Shown here piece after piece: positions 1 through 7,317 of a stretch of 15,161 bases of DNA. How positions within the stretch are numbered: position 1 is the first letter of the stretch; each line of letters starts with the position of its first letter. The DNA comes from Bacteroidaceae bacterium (GTDB taxonomy: Bacteria > Bacteroidota > Bacteroidia > Bacteroidales > Bacteroidaceae), in NCBI GenBank assembly GCA_900768625.1, contig CAAGDO010000182.1, forward strand, positions 1 to 15,161. Reading direction: 5' to 3'. The notes beneath the pieces were generated by a model that saw nothing but the letters and a program-made list of their open reading frames with translations, ran no database searches and was not told where the DNA came from. The translations under genes and the position numbers were made by a program.

Positions 1-144
1 TCTTCTAAATTCAATCTTCACCTTTCTTTTTGTCCGTTTTTTGCCCTTTCATCGGTCGTGTAGCTCGCTACGCTCCCTCTTCAAGGCCTAAAAACGCCTC
101 AAAAATAAAGGCAAATCTTGAATTTCATAAAAGTTCAGACGACT
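1..144. other. Non-coding stretch downstream of the anchor-J lipoprotein gene
   Basis: No plausible gene is seen. On the minus strand this is the 3' side of the lipoprotein gene. It holds one copy of the 27-bp repeat (120-146), a small palindrome GTAGC-TC-GCTAC at 60-71, and a weak minus-strand stem (GCCT...AGGC, about 95-112) followed by a short T run. The last could act as a weak terminator, but its stem is only about 4 bp, so no terminator is called. Confidence 0.5.
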
Positions 145-146
145 TC
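120..146 (+). repeat. 27-bp direct repeat, copy 1 (downstream of lipoprotein gene)
   Basis: This stretch matches 1880-1906 at 26 of 27 positions; the only difference is T124 against C1884. The core reads AAAAGTTCAGACGACTTC. It overlaps the last two bases of the stop codon of the lipoprotein gene, so that gene is bracketed by the two direct copies. A third, inverted copy lies at 1826-1847. No function is recognised. Confidence 0.85.
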
Positions 147-1791
147 ATTTCTTCACCACTGAGAAGTCGTCAATGAGCTTGTCGGATGGAGGATAATTAT
201 CAAAGTTCTTCGGGTTCATCACCACGAAGTTGACTACAGTCGTAGCATCGAGGGAGAATTCATAGGTCACCTTGGTCCATTCATCTTTGGTGTCAGTGTA
301 TTGACCATATACGTAGTTTCCTAATTTACCGTCAACGGTAGGAGCATAACCCGGACGAACTTGACCTGCGCCCTTCACCCAGAAGGTCATGATGTAGTTA
401 CCTGCAGCGAGCGTGTATTCCTTGCTACCGAGTCGCTTGTTCTGCTTAAGATTGAAACCAACCTTTACAGAGTAAGAACCTGAGTGAGCGTCGGTGCTTT
501 GTGAGAGGGTGGCGTTGCTTGCCGTGTTGGTTGACTTCCAGCCTTCGGGTGTGTTGCCCGTCCAAGTTTCGAAGCCACCGTTTACGACGAAGTTCTGACC
601 TGCGGGCGTGTCGGGTGTTTCAGGTTGGTCGGGAGTTTCAGGCTGGCCGGGGGTCACCGTGCTGCCTGCCTTGCCTGCTGCGATGCTGAAGTTCTTCACT
701 TCCCAGGTTGAACCGCTTTCGGCGTTCGTGTTGTAGCGGAAGGCGAGGCGGATCTTCTTACCCATGTATTCAGCGGGGATGTCAATGTCATCCTTTGAGA
801 AGTCTGTCCAGTTGCTGCCAACCGTGTGCTTTCCGTTGAGCACGGTCCAGCCTTCGGCGGGAGCGGATTCGTTGAAGGAAGTGGTGATGAGCAACTGCTG
901 GTTCTCGTCTGCCTTGTTATAGCAGAGGATGTACTCATATGCCACGTGGGCTGCGCTTTGTCCTTCGAGAGAAATCTCGGGGCTGACGAGATAGTAGGTA
1001 CCGGCAGTGGTCACCTTGCTGGCGTTGTCATAACCCGTGGCCTTGGCGGTGCTATAGTCAATGGTCCATTCACCGGAACCGCTGGTGGTATAGTTCTTGA
1101 AACCACCCATCGTCGTGGCGAAAGCCTCCGTGTAGGGCAGGGTGCGTACGCCCTGCGTGTCACCGGCAGCAGCGGCCTCACCAGCCTGAAGCTTGAGGTT
1201 CTTCAGTTCCCAAGTGGCAGCCTTGGCAGCGCACTTGTAGTAGAGAGCCACCACCACGTTGTCCTCACCGATGAATTCGGCAGGTACGTTTACGTCGGCC
1301 GTGGTCCAGGTCTTCCAGTCAGCCACCTGTACGGGGTTGAAAGGAACGTCTGTCCATGTGGCCGTGGTGGGGTCACCGTTGTAGTCCTTGCTGAAGCGAA
1401 CGAGATAGTTCTTCTTCAGTTCAGAACCGTTGGCGTAGCGCAGGATATATTCGAAACTCAAGTGGGCCTTCTCCACGCTCTTGGTTGAGAACTTCGGAGA
1501 GATGAGCCAGCTTTGGGCGGGGTTGTTCACTTCGTTGACGTAGGAAGTCACCTTCACGTAGCCGTAGGAACCGTCGATGGCGAAGGGATAGTTGCCTTCG
1601 GTGCAAACTGCGGTGAATCCGTCGAGCGTTGATGAGAGGGGTGCATCGATGAGCACGCCTTCCGAAGGATTGTCGGGATTGTCAGGGGTGTCAGGCTGTT
1701 GGGTGTTGAAGCCATAGGGGGCGGGCACATCCTCACAGGCTGTGAAGCCGAGGCCGAGAAGGGCGGCAAGGCAGATGATGTATTTTTTCAT
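145..1791 (-). CDS. Surface-type lipoprotein with two choice-of-anchor-J-like modules and a C-terminal jelly-roll-like module
   Basis: A 548-aa lipoprotein. The signal peptide (residues 1-18) ends at a lipobox-like LGFTAC with the lipid-bearing Cys at 19. The next residues are ED, resembling the acidic surface-export signal of Bacteroidota lipoproteins. A Pro/Asp linker (about 31-45) leads to module 1 (about 46-204) and module 2 (about 215-374). These are duplicates: SWLISPKF/YYLVSPEI, SFEYILRY/AYEYILCY and TWELKNLKL/TWEVKNFSI align in order. Their pattern resembles choice-of-anchor J adhesion domains. A second linker of PETPD repeats (about 380-399) joins module 3 (400-548), which begins NFVVNGGFETW and resembles a carbohydrate-binding-type jelly roll. 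No catalytic motif is visible. It is the last gene of the receptor operon, 140 bp after the DUF5689 gene, so it probably binds ligand at the surface. The ligand is unknown. Confidence 0.85.
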   Translation of the reverse strand: MKKYIICLAALLGLGFTACEDVPAPYGFNTQQPDTPDNPDNPSEGVLIDAPLSSTLDGFTAVCTEGNYPFAIDGSYGYVKVTSYVNEVNNPAQSWLISPKFSTKSVEKAHLSFEYILRYANGSELKKNYLVRFSKDYNGDPTTATWTDVPFNPVQVADWKTWTTADVNVPAEFIGEDNVVVALYYKCAAKAATWELKNLKLQAGEAAAAGDTQGVRTLPYTEAFATTMGGFKNYTTSGSGEWTIDYSTAKATGYDNASKVTTAGTYYLVSPEISLEGQSAAHVAYEYILCYNKADENQQLLITTSFNESAPAEGWTVLNGKHTVGSNWTDFSKDDIDIPAEYMGKKIRLAFRYNTNAESGSTWEVKNFSIAAGKAGSTVTPGQPETPDQPETPDTPAGQNFVVNGGFETWTGNTPEGWKSTNTASNATLSQSTDAHSGSYSVKVGFNLKQNKRLGSKEYTLAAGNYIMTFWVKGAGQVRPGYAPTVDGKLGNYVYGQYTDTKDEWTKVTYEFSLDATTVVNFVVMNPKNFDNYPPSDKLIDDFSVVKK

Positions 1792-1825
1792 TGTTGTAAT
1801 GATTTGCTGTTGGGTTGTTGCTTAT

Positions 1826-1847
1826 GAAGTTGTCTGAACTTTTCTGA
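1826..1847 (-). repeat. 22-bp repeat, inverted copy in the intergenic region
   Basis: It matches the reverse complement of 1885-1906 at 20 of 22 positions. The pair 1826-1847 / 1885-1906 can fold into a long hairpin with a 37-nt loop in the transcript between the DUF5689 and anchor-J lipoprotein genes. No T run follows the stem on the minus strand, so it does not look like an intrinsic terminator. An RNA-processing, stability or attenuation role is possible but unproven. Confidence 0.7.
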
Positions 1848-1879
1848 CGAAGATCCATTTTGGAGTTTGAGTTCTTCTG

Positions 1880-1906
1880 GAATCTCATAAAAGTTCAGAC
1901 GACTTC
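1880..1906 (+). repeat. 27-bp direct repeat, copy 2 (between two lipoprotein genes)
   Basis: This is the second copy of the repeat at 120-146, with one mismatch. It lies 25 bp after the DUF5689 stop codon in the direction of transcription. Both direct copies therefore sit at or just after the 3' end of a lipoprotein gene. Confidence 0.85.
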
Positions 1907-1931
1907 TATGTATGTGGAAAGCGGAGTGGGA

Positions 1932-2927
1932 TTAATTGGCCGACACGTCGGAGGTGTCGCGGAGCTGGAGTTGCCAGTTGGAGTAGTAAGTGAGGATACC
2001 CGTGTAGGAACGGGTGTCTTCGGGCAATTCGAGGAAGGACACGCGGTTCTTTGTGGAAGTGCGGATGTCCACCGTTGAACCGTTTCCGAGCTGGAGACTG
2101 CGGGTCACGCCGTAACCGTCGTCGTGGAGTTCGTAGGGGCCGAACGTCTTCTTGCCGTTGGGCGAGAGGGTTTCCTCCTTGTTGAGCACATCCGAGGCTG
2201 TTCCCTTGTCAAGCACGTTGCGGTTTTCAGGCAATGCCTCCTTGATTTTGCCGCTTACGGTAGCGAGGAGCGGCGTGTTGACATACGTCTTGTTGGCTGA
2301 AGCGCGGAGCCAAGCCTTGCCGGCTGCGTCAGTCAGGTCCATGGGTGTGAGTTCCGGCGCGTTGGGGTCGGGTTTGCCCACGAGCTGTACGTTCGTTTTC
2401 AGCAGGTTGAAGAGCATCGGGCCGAGGTTGATGTTGCCGGCTGATGACTTGGTGGGCATACCGATGCGGGGAACCTTGCTGTAGACACCGGCATAGAGTC
2501 CCTTGAGGTTGACCTTCACACGCTGACCGAGGCGGAAGTAGGCGTAAAGCGCAGTGTTCTTCACGGAAAGTACGAGACTCTGGTCGTGGGCGGGGTCGGA
2601 GGCAGGCTTGCTGTTGTCGATGTTGCGGAGCAGGATGGTCTGGTAGAGGTTGCCGCTGATGTCGTTGGCGCAAACCACACCTTCGATGATGATGTCCTCA
2701 TTGACTTTGGTGTAGAAGTTCGATGCGTTACGTCCATAGTCGGCCTTGCTCTTGTCCTTGCAGAAGGTTTCCTTCACGGTGAGGATGTCGCTGTTCACTT
2801 CGCCGATGTCCGTCGGGCTGGTGACGAGCACCTTGTCCACGTCGGGCGCATCGTGGTCGTCCATGCACGAAGTGGAGAACAGACCGAGTGCGGCAACTGC
2901 TATGATGGATAAAAACTGAAATTTCAT
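1932..2927 (-). CDS. DUF5689 family lipoprotein (OB-fold-like)
   Basis: A 331-aa lipoprotein. The start chosen is the ATG at 2927, because MKFQFLSIIAVAALGLFSTSC is a clean lipoprotein signal with Cys21. The open frame extends to 3014, but those 29 residues would precede the signal peptide. The acidic MDDHD after the Cys fits surface export. The stretch from about residue 76 (IIIEGVVCANDISGNLYQT) onward is the typical DUF5689 core. From family knowledge this resembles the small OB-fold modules found in extracellular nucleases such as YhcR and ExeM. The C-terminal part (about 200-331) shows a second beta-rich stretch with no motif I can name. It lies 93 bp after the receptor gene and is probably co-transcribed. 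The likely role is a surface ligand-binding partner of the receptor; binding to nucleic acid is inferred from the fold. Confidence 0.85.
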   Translation of the reverse strand: MKFQFLSIIAVAALGLFSTSCMDDHDAPDVDKVLVTSPTDIGEVNSDILTVKETFCKDKSKADYGRNASNFYTKVNEDIIIEGVVCANDISGNLYQTILLRNIDNSKPASDPAHDQSLVLSVKNTALYAYFRLGQRVKVNLKGLYAGVYSKVPRIGMPTKSSAGNINLGPMLFNLLKTNVQLVGKPDPNAPELTPMDLTDAAGKAWLRASANKTYVNTPLLATVSGKIKEALPENRNVLDKGTASDVLNKEETLSPNGKKTFGPYELHDDGYGVTRSLQLGNGSTVDIRTSTKNRVSFLELPEDTRSYTGILTYYSNWQLQLRDTSDVSAN

Positions 2928-3020
2928 TGTTGTTTGTTTGATTTGTGAAGTATGTTTTTGCCGGGCGGGGAGGGGCTGCAATCCAAGGTTGACCCTGAAA
3001 TGGCTGGCCCCCATCCGTCT

Positions 3021-5711
3021 TTAGAACTTGAATCCTATGTTGAGGAAGCCGTTCACAGCGTTGGCATAGTAGTACTTCGAGTTCTTCGAGAAGCGGTAGG
3101 TACGGTTGTTACCCGTGCTGTAGTTGTCGGAGCGGTTCTGCTCGTAACCACCGGTCTTCAGGTTTCGGTTGTTGGTGATGTTCTGCACCGAGAGGTTGAT
3201 GCTCAGGCTCTTGCCGTGCTTGAGGCGGATGTACTTACCGATTGAAGCATCGAGCATAAAGCCACCCTTGGCCTTTTCCTGCTTGGAAGCCTCAGCGTCA
3301 ACGATGGAGCCGTCGCGGCTGTCGTAGAGAATCACACCACCGTACTTGTCGATGGACTTCTGGAGGTCGGCCTTGGTCACGTCGAACTTGGGACGGCCCA
3401 GTTCATCCACACCCACGCTTGACTTCACGTCGAAATACTTTGTCAGACGACGGTATTCGGAGAAGTCGATGTAGACGCGGTCGTAGTAGTTGACATTGGC
3501 GCTGAAGAACCATCCGTTCGTGTTGTAGTTGAAGCCGAGGCTGACAGCAGCGAGGGGTGAACCGCTTTGGCGCATTCCCTTGGCATAGACGCGCATAGGC
3601 ATCGTTTCGTTGGAGATGGGGTTCTTCCAGGTGTTCAGTTCCTGAAGCGTCACAGCGTTGGAACCTTCGTAGGCCACCTGAGCCAAGGGGTTGTTGACAT
3701 ACTTGGCCTCAGCGATGGTGCCGACCAGCTTCATGCTGAACTTCGACGTGAAGGCATAGTTGAAGGCAGCCTCAAGACCGTAGTGCTCGCGTTCCACGCC
3801 GCTCATGGTGAGATACGTGAAGCGTGATTCGTCGTCATTGTAGAATGCCGTCTGTTCCACGCCGCCAGAGAAGTGGCTGTAGTAACCGCTCACCTTACCC
3901 GTCAAGTCACCGAAGCGGAAGAGATAGGAGAGGTCGGCGTGGAAGATGCGCTCGTTGGTGAGGTTGTTGACAAAGTCGTTCTGCATACGCGGTGCAACGA
4001 ATGAGTTGCGTGCGAGCGGAGCGTCGCTTTCCACACCGAAGTTGGCGCTCAGGATGTGTGAGCCGTTCGGACGGAAGGTGAGGCCGAAACGTCCGCCGCC
4101 ACCGAGGAACTGCGCTTTGCCGCTCTTGCCGTAGGAATTGTCGGCGGCGCGGCCGTTGCGCATCAGACCCTCACGCTGCATCATCGTTCCTTCGGCAAAA
4201 GCCTGGAGGTTGTACTGCCAGGGGCCGTCGGTGTGCTGATAGAGACCGTAGGCGCGTGCCTTGTCAACGAAGATGTTGTAGTTATAGCCGAACTTGTCGT
4301 CCTCGCCAATCTTGCGGTTGGGATGGTTGAGGTCGTTCTGGGCCTCCACGCTGTTACGGCCATATTCGTTGGCTGCGAACTTGTCGATATCGGTGTAGAC
4401 GGTACCGCCCAGCAGGTCGGCCATCGTCTTATAGTGCATACCCTTCGTGTGGTTGTACTGGAAACCGAGGGCATATTTGTTCTTTGAGTTTACCTCATGG
4501 TTGAAGATCGTGTTGAACGTTTCCACCATCTGGTCGTTGTGGCGACGCTCCTGATAGTAGAGCGTTTCGTCGCCCTGCTCTGCAGCGGCATGGTTCACGG
4601 CATACATGCGGTCCCAGTTCACCTGACGGTTGGCCTTGTCGCTCACCCAGTAGTCATAGAGGGCATTCCATTCCTGCATGGCCCAGGGGTTCTGTTCGAG
4701 CCAGGTGGGGTTGTTTTCCTCGGGGTCGTAGACGCCGAACACGGAAGAAGGCAGGTTCTTGTAGTAGTCAGGACGCGGGTCGTAGGCGTTGCCGTTCCAT
4801 CCGAGGGCGGTGGAGCTGTACATGGAGTACTTGAAGCCGGCAGCCGTCGTGAGCTTCATGTTGTCGCGAATCTTCCAGTCCCAGGTGAGGATGGCGGTAG
4901 GTTCGAAGTCGTTGACCACGCGTGAATTGCGCTTTTCGCCGTTCTGGTAACCCCAGTTGGGATTGTAGTAGTGGGAGTTGGCCAACCAGTAGGCCTCCTC
5001 GGTGGAAGCACCCTGCTGTCCGCGTTCGGTCGGAGCACCGAAAGTGACGAGCGAAAGGGCGTGGTTCGTGCCGAAGCGCTTTTCTGCAGAAAGGAAGTAG
5101 GACAGCGAGTTGTAGAATGTGCCTTCAATCACACCCTCGTTTGCCCAACGATAGCCCACGAGACCGGCAAAAGCCCAGCCCGAAGGCAATAGACCCGTGG
5201 CGTGGGTGAACATGCCGCGAGCCACGTAGTTGCGGTTGCAGCCCGAGAGGGTCAACTTGTCGCCTTGTGCAAACTGGCTGGCACGGGCGTTCACGCTCGT
5301 GGCGCCGCCGATGCCGGCCACACCGAAGCGGTTGAAGTCATAGGCCGAGATGCCCTCCTGGTTACGCGTGGCATCGTTCATACCACCCACCAAACTGTAG
5401 CCGAAACGGCCCAATTCGAGGTCGTTGAGCTGGAGACCGTTGAGGTAGTAGTTGCTGTACATGTTGTCGTAGCCACGAGTGCGGAAACGCATCGGACTGA
5501 ACAGATAGCCCACCTCCGAGTTGTAGGGGTCGCTCTTTGAGCCCATGATGGTCGACACGGCCTGTGAGGCATCGTTGTCGTCATCAAGCTGCGACTCGGT
5601 GAATGTGAAGTCTGCATTGTCGAGGACCTGCAGACTGTCGGTCGGAGCCTGTGCCCACGCGCCTGTGGCCAGAAGCAGAGCCGCCGCCGTCAGTTTTACA
5701 CCTTTCTTCAT
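3021..5711 (-). CDS. TonB-dependent outer-membrane receptor (short form without an N-terminal regulatory domain)
   Basis: An 896-aa protein. The start at 5711 gives a signal peptide MKKGVKLTAAALLLATGAWA cleaved before Q21; a start at 5738 would add nine residues ahead of it. Residues about 48-165 read as a plug domain (FRTRGYDNMYSNYYLNG near 76-92). The rest is beta-barrel-like, with alternating aromatic residues and many tyrosines, and ends NIGFKF with the terminal Phe typical of outer-membrane proteins. It lacks the carboxypeptidase-regulatory-like domain that starts most SusC-type receptors. I see no obvious TonB box, although these are weakly conserved. No SusD-like gene accompanies it; the DUF5689 lipoprotein follows instead. 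It probably imports a ligand bound by the two downstream lipoproteins. The family call is firm, the ligand unknown. Confidence 0.88.
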   Translation of the reverse strand: MKKGVKLTAAALLLATGAWAQAPTDSLQVLDNADFTFTESQLDDDNDASQAVSTIMGSKSDPYNSEVGYLFSPMRFRTRGYDNMYSNYYLNGLQLNDLELGRFGYSLVGGMNDATRNQEGISAYDFNRFGVAGIGGATSVNARASQFAQGDKLTLSGCNRNYVARGMFTHATGLLPSGWAFAGLVGYRWANEGVIEGTFYNSLSYFLSAEKRFGTNHALSLVTFGAPTERGQQGASTEEAYWLANSHYYNPNWGYQNGEKRNSRVVNDFEPTAILTWDWKIRDNMKLTTAAGFKYSMYSSTALGWNGNAYDPRPDYYKNLPSSVFGVYDPEENNPTWLEQNPWAMQEWNALYDYWVSDKANRQVNWDRMYAVNHAAAEQGDETLYYQERRHNDQMVETFNTIFNHEVNSKNKYALGFQYNHTKGMHYKTMADLLGGTVYTDIDKFAANEYGRNSVEAQNDLNHPNRKIGEDDKFGYNYNIFVDKARAYGLYQHTDGPWQYNLQAFAEGTMMQREGLMRNGRAADNSYGKSGKAQFLGGGGRFGLTFRPNGSHILSANFGVESDAPLARNSFVAPRMQNDFVNNLTNERIFHADLSYLFRFGDLTGKVSGYYSHFSGGVEQTAFYNDDESRFTYLTMSGVEREHYGLEAAFNYAFTSKFSMKLVGTIAEAKYVNNPLAQVAYEGSNAVTLQELNTWKNPISNETMPMRVYAKGMRQSGSPLAAVSLGFNYNTNGWFFSANVNYYDRVYIDFSEYRRLTKYFDVKSSVGVDELGRPKFDVTKADLQKSIDKYGGVILYDSRDGSIVDAEASKQEKAKGGFMLDASIGKYIRLKHGKSLSINLSVQNITNNRNLKTGGYEQNRSDNYSTGNNRTYRFSKNSKYYYANAVNGFLNIGFKF

Positions 5712-5727
5712 AATGTTCGTTTGGCGT

Positions 5728-5772
5728 GTCCCTCCCATGCAGCCCGCTTCTTCACGTGGCGGCAGGAGGAAC
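5728..5772 (-). promoter_or_regulatory. Possible leader hairpin upstream of receptor gene
   Basis: In the minus-strand leader, GTTCCTCC (5772-5765) can pair with GGAGGGAC (5735-5728), with additional internal GC pairing. The base of the hairpin is about 16 nt from the receptor start codon. It matches no riboswitch class I know. Its role is unknown and it could be incidental structure. Confidence 0.25.
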
Positions 5773-5892
5773 GACTATGGTTTTTATTGCTTTGATTTGT
5801 CAGGGGCCAATAAGGGAAAAGGGTGTTCTTCAGCATCCGTAATCCAACAATGAGATGCTTGATAATCACGCTCCATATCCCCTTTGGGGGGA

Positions 5893-5900
5893 CAAAAGTA
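5893..5900 (-). promoter_or_regulatory. Bacteroidetes-type -7 promoter element for the receptor operon
   Basis: On the minus strand the sequence reads TACTTTTG, an exact match to TAnnTTTG. It predicts a transcript start near 5886 and a leader of about 175 nt. No good TTTG -33 element is seen at the expected distance, so the promoter is called on the -7 box alone. Confidence 0.5.
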
Positions 5901-6070
5901 CGAATTTTTTCACGGGAAAACAGTTACATTTCAGCGAAATGTTCATGTGAAGTGGGCAAAATTGTAGGAAATGTCAGTTTTTTTTGTGAAATTTGCGGGC
6001 GAAACCCAAAAATCAGGCATCTAGCCCTGTATTCCCCCCATCCAAACAAGTCATCAACCAATATCTCAAT

Positions 6071-7204
6071 ATGAAAAGATTTATCCTTTCCTTTGTCCTT
6101 CTGCTCGTCGGCGTGGCGACACTCAGTTCGTTCTCTTCCCATGGGCAAGAACAGAAGCGCTATAAGGTGTATGGCGTGGCGTTCTACAATCTTGAAAACC
6201 TCTTCGACACGCTCCACGACGCCGGCAAGAACGATTATGAGTACTTGCCCAATGGTCAGAACAAGTGGGGCAAGATGAAGTATGAGGCCAAGCTCCACAA
6301 CATGGCCCGTGTGCTTTCCGAACTCTGTACGGACAAATTGCCCAACGGTCCCGCTGTGATTGGACTGGCCGAAGTGGAGAACCATCACGCCCTTGAGGAC
6401 CTGCTCAAGCAGCCCGCCCTTGAGAAGCGCGGTTGGAAATACGTGGATTATCCCAGTCCTGACCGTCGAGGTATTGAATGCGCCTTCTTCTACAATCCCC
6501 GTTTCTTCCAGTTGGAGCGTAGCATGCTCGTGCCCTTCTATTATAGTACGACGGGCGACATCCACGATCCTCTGCTTGGCTTCCACGTCGACGCTGACGG
6601 TACGGTTCAGGCCGAGACTGATCCCATGCGTGGCGACACCACCCATCTCACTCGTGGCTTCCTCGTGATGCAGGGAAAGATGGATGGCGAGAAGATGACG
6701 TTCATCGTGTGCCACTGGCCCTCACGCGGTGCTGGCAGCGAAGCCCGCGAACGTGCCGGTTTCCAAGTACGTCAGTTGCAGTTGGCCCTTATGAAGAAGG
6801 ATCCCGACAGCAAGGTGGTCATTATGGGTGACCTCAACGACGATCCCAACAACAAGAGCGTCATGAAGGAACTTGGCTGCAAGACCGAGACCAAGCAGGT
6901 GAAAGAACCCACAGACCTCTATAATCCATGGTACAACACCCTCTACAAGGTGGGACAGGGCACGCTCTATTATAATGGCAAGTGGAACCTCTTCGATCAG
7001 ATCATCGTTTCGGGTAATCTCATCGGTTCAGACCGTTCCACGCTCAAGTTTTTCCGTCATGAAATCTTCATGCGTGACTATCTCTTCCAGCAGGAAGGCC
7101 GCTACAAGGGTTCGCCGCTCCGTACCCATGCCGGAGGCGTTTGGCTGAATGGCTATTCAGACCACTTGCCAACACAAATCTATCTGGCCAAGGAAGTACA
7201 ATAA
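6071..7204 (+). CDS. Secreted endonuclease/exonuclease/phosphatase (EEP) family enzyme
   Basis: A 377-aa protein. The start at 6071 gives a signal peptide MKRFILSFVLLLVGVATLSS, cleaved around 21-25; the frame extends to 5993, but those residues would precede the signal. The EEP metal-dependent hydrolase core is complete: Asn40 in FYNLENLF, Glu101 in GLAEVEN, the PDRRGIECAFFYN segment (130-142), His215 in VCHWPSR, Asp254/Asn256 in MGDLNDDP, and Asp364-His365 in GYSDHLP. The residues needed for catalysis therefore appear to be present. Family members cleave phosphodiester bonds in DNA or RNA, or act on phospholipids or inositol phosphates. The NLENLF and PSR-type motifs fit the extracellular nuclease-like branch best. 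The protein is secreted, to periplasm or surface. It is the only plus-strand gene, divergent from the receptor operon, which suggests cleavage of the polymer that operon handles. The exact substrate is unproven. Confidence 0.88.
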   Translation: MKRFILSFVLLLVGVATLSSFSSHGQEQKRYKVYGVAFYNLENLFDTLHDAGKNDYEYLPNGQNKWGKMKYEAKLHNMARVLSELCTDKLPNGPAVIGLAEVENHHALEDLLKQPALEKRGWKYVDYPSPDRRGIECAFFYNPRFFQLERSMLVPFYYSTTGDIHDPLLGFHVDADGTVQAETDPMRGDTTHLTRGFLVMQGKMDGEKMTFIVCHWPSRGAGSEARERAGFQVRQLQLALMKKDPDSKVVIMGDLNDDPNNKSVMKELGCKTETKQVKEPTDLYNPWYNTLYKVGQGTLYYNGKWNLFDQIIVSGNLIGSDRSTLKFFRHEIFMRDYLFQQEGRYKGSPLRTHAGGVWLNGYSDHLPTQIYLAKEVQ

Positions 7205-7229
7205 CTTCTGCCGTCCTACTTAGGCATTG

Positions 7230-7281
7230 ACATCAAAGGCCGTCCGAATTGCTATGTTGCAGTTCGGACGGCCTTTGATGT
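7230..7281. terminator. Bidirectional hairpin between convergent EEP and queG genes
   Basis: A 19-bp perfect stem (7230-7248 with 7263-7281) extends inward by four more pairs, one a wobble, leaving the 6-nt loop TATGTT. It lies 25 bp after the EEP stop and 36 bp from the queG stop, between converging genes. There is no long T run on either side, but the strength and placement fit a shared terminator or 3'-end stabiliser. Confidence 0.8.
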
Positions 7282-7317
7282 TGTCGGACGTGCGCTTTTG
7301 TGGATCAATCTTTCCGC

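Larger units (their letters stand above)
5712..6070. other. 359-bp divergent intergenic region between receptor operon and EEP gene
   Basis: It holds control signals for both transcription units. On the minus side there is a -7 box (5893-5900) and a leader of about 175 nt with foldable segments at 5728-5772 and 5832-5859. The stretch 5901-6000 is AT-rich, with runs of T. On the plus strand only a degenerate -7 candidate (GAAATTTG at 5988-5995) is seen for the EEP gene. An ATG at 5993 is in frame with the EEP gene, but I see no gene here. Confidence 0.6.

Noticed and set aside
2928..3014. Upstream start adding 29 residues to the DUF5689 protein
   Set aside because: The extension would bury the lipoprotein signal, and it spans almost the whole gap after the receptor gene.
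145..5711. Polysaccharide utilisation locus of SusCD type
   Set aside because: There is no SusD-like protein, no glycoside hydrolase and no sensor or anti-sigma gene; the receptor lacks the usual SusC N-terminal domain.
5712..5738. Upstream start adding nine residues to the receptor
   Set aside because: The extra residues would sit ahead of a standard signal peptide; the ATG at 5711 begins exactly at MKKGVKL.
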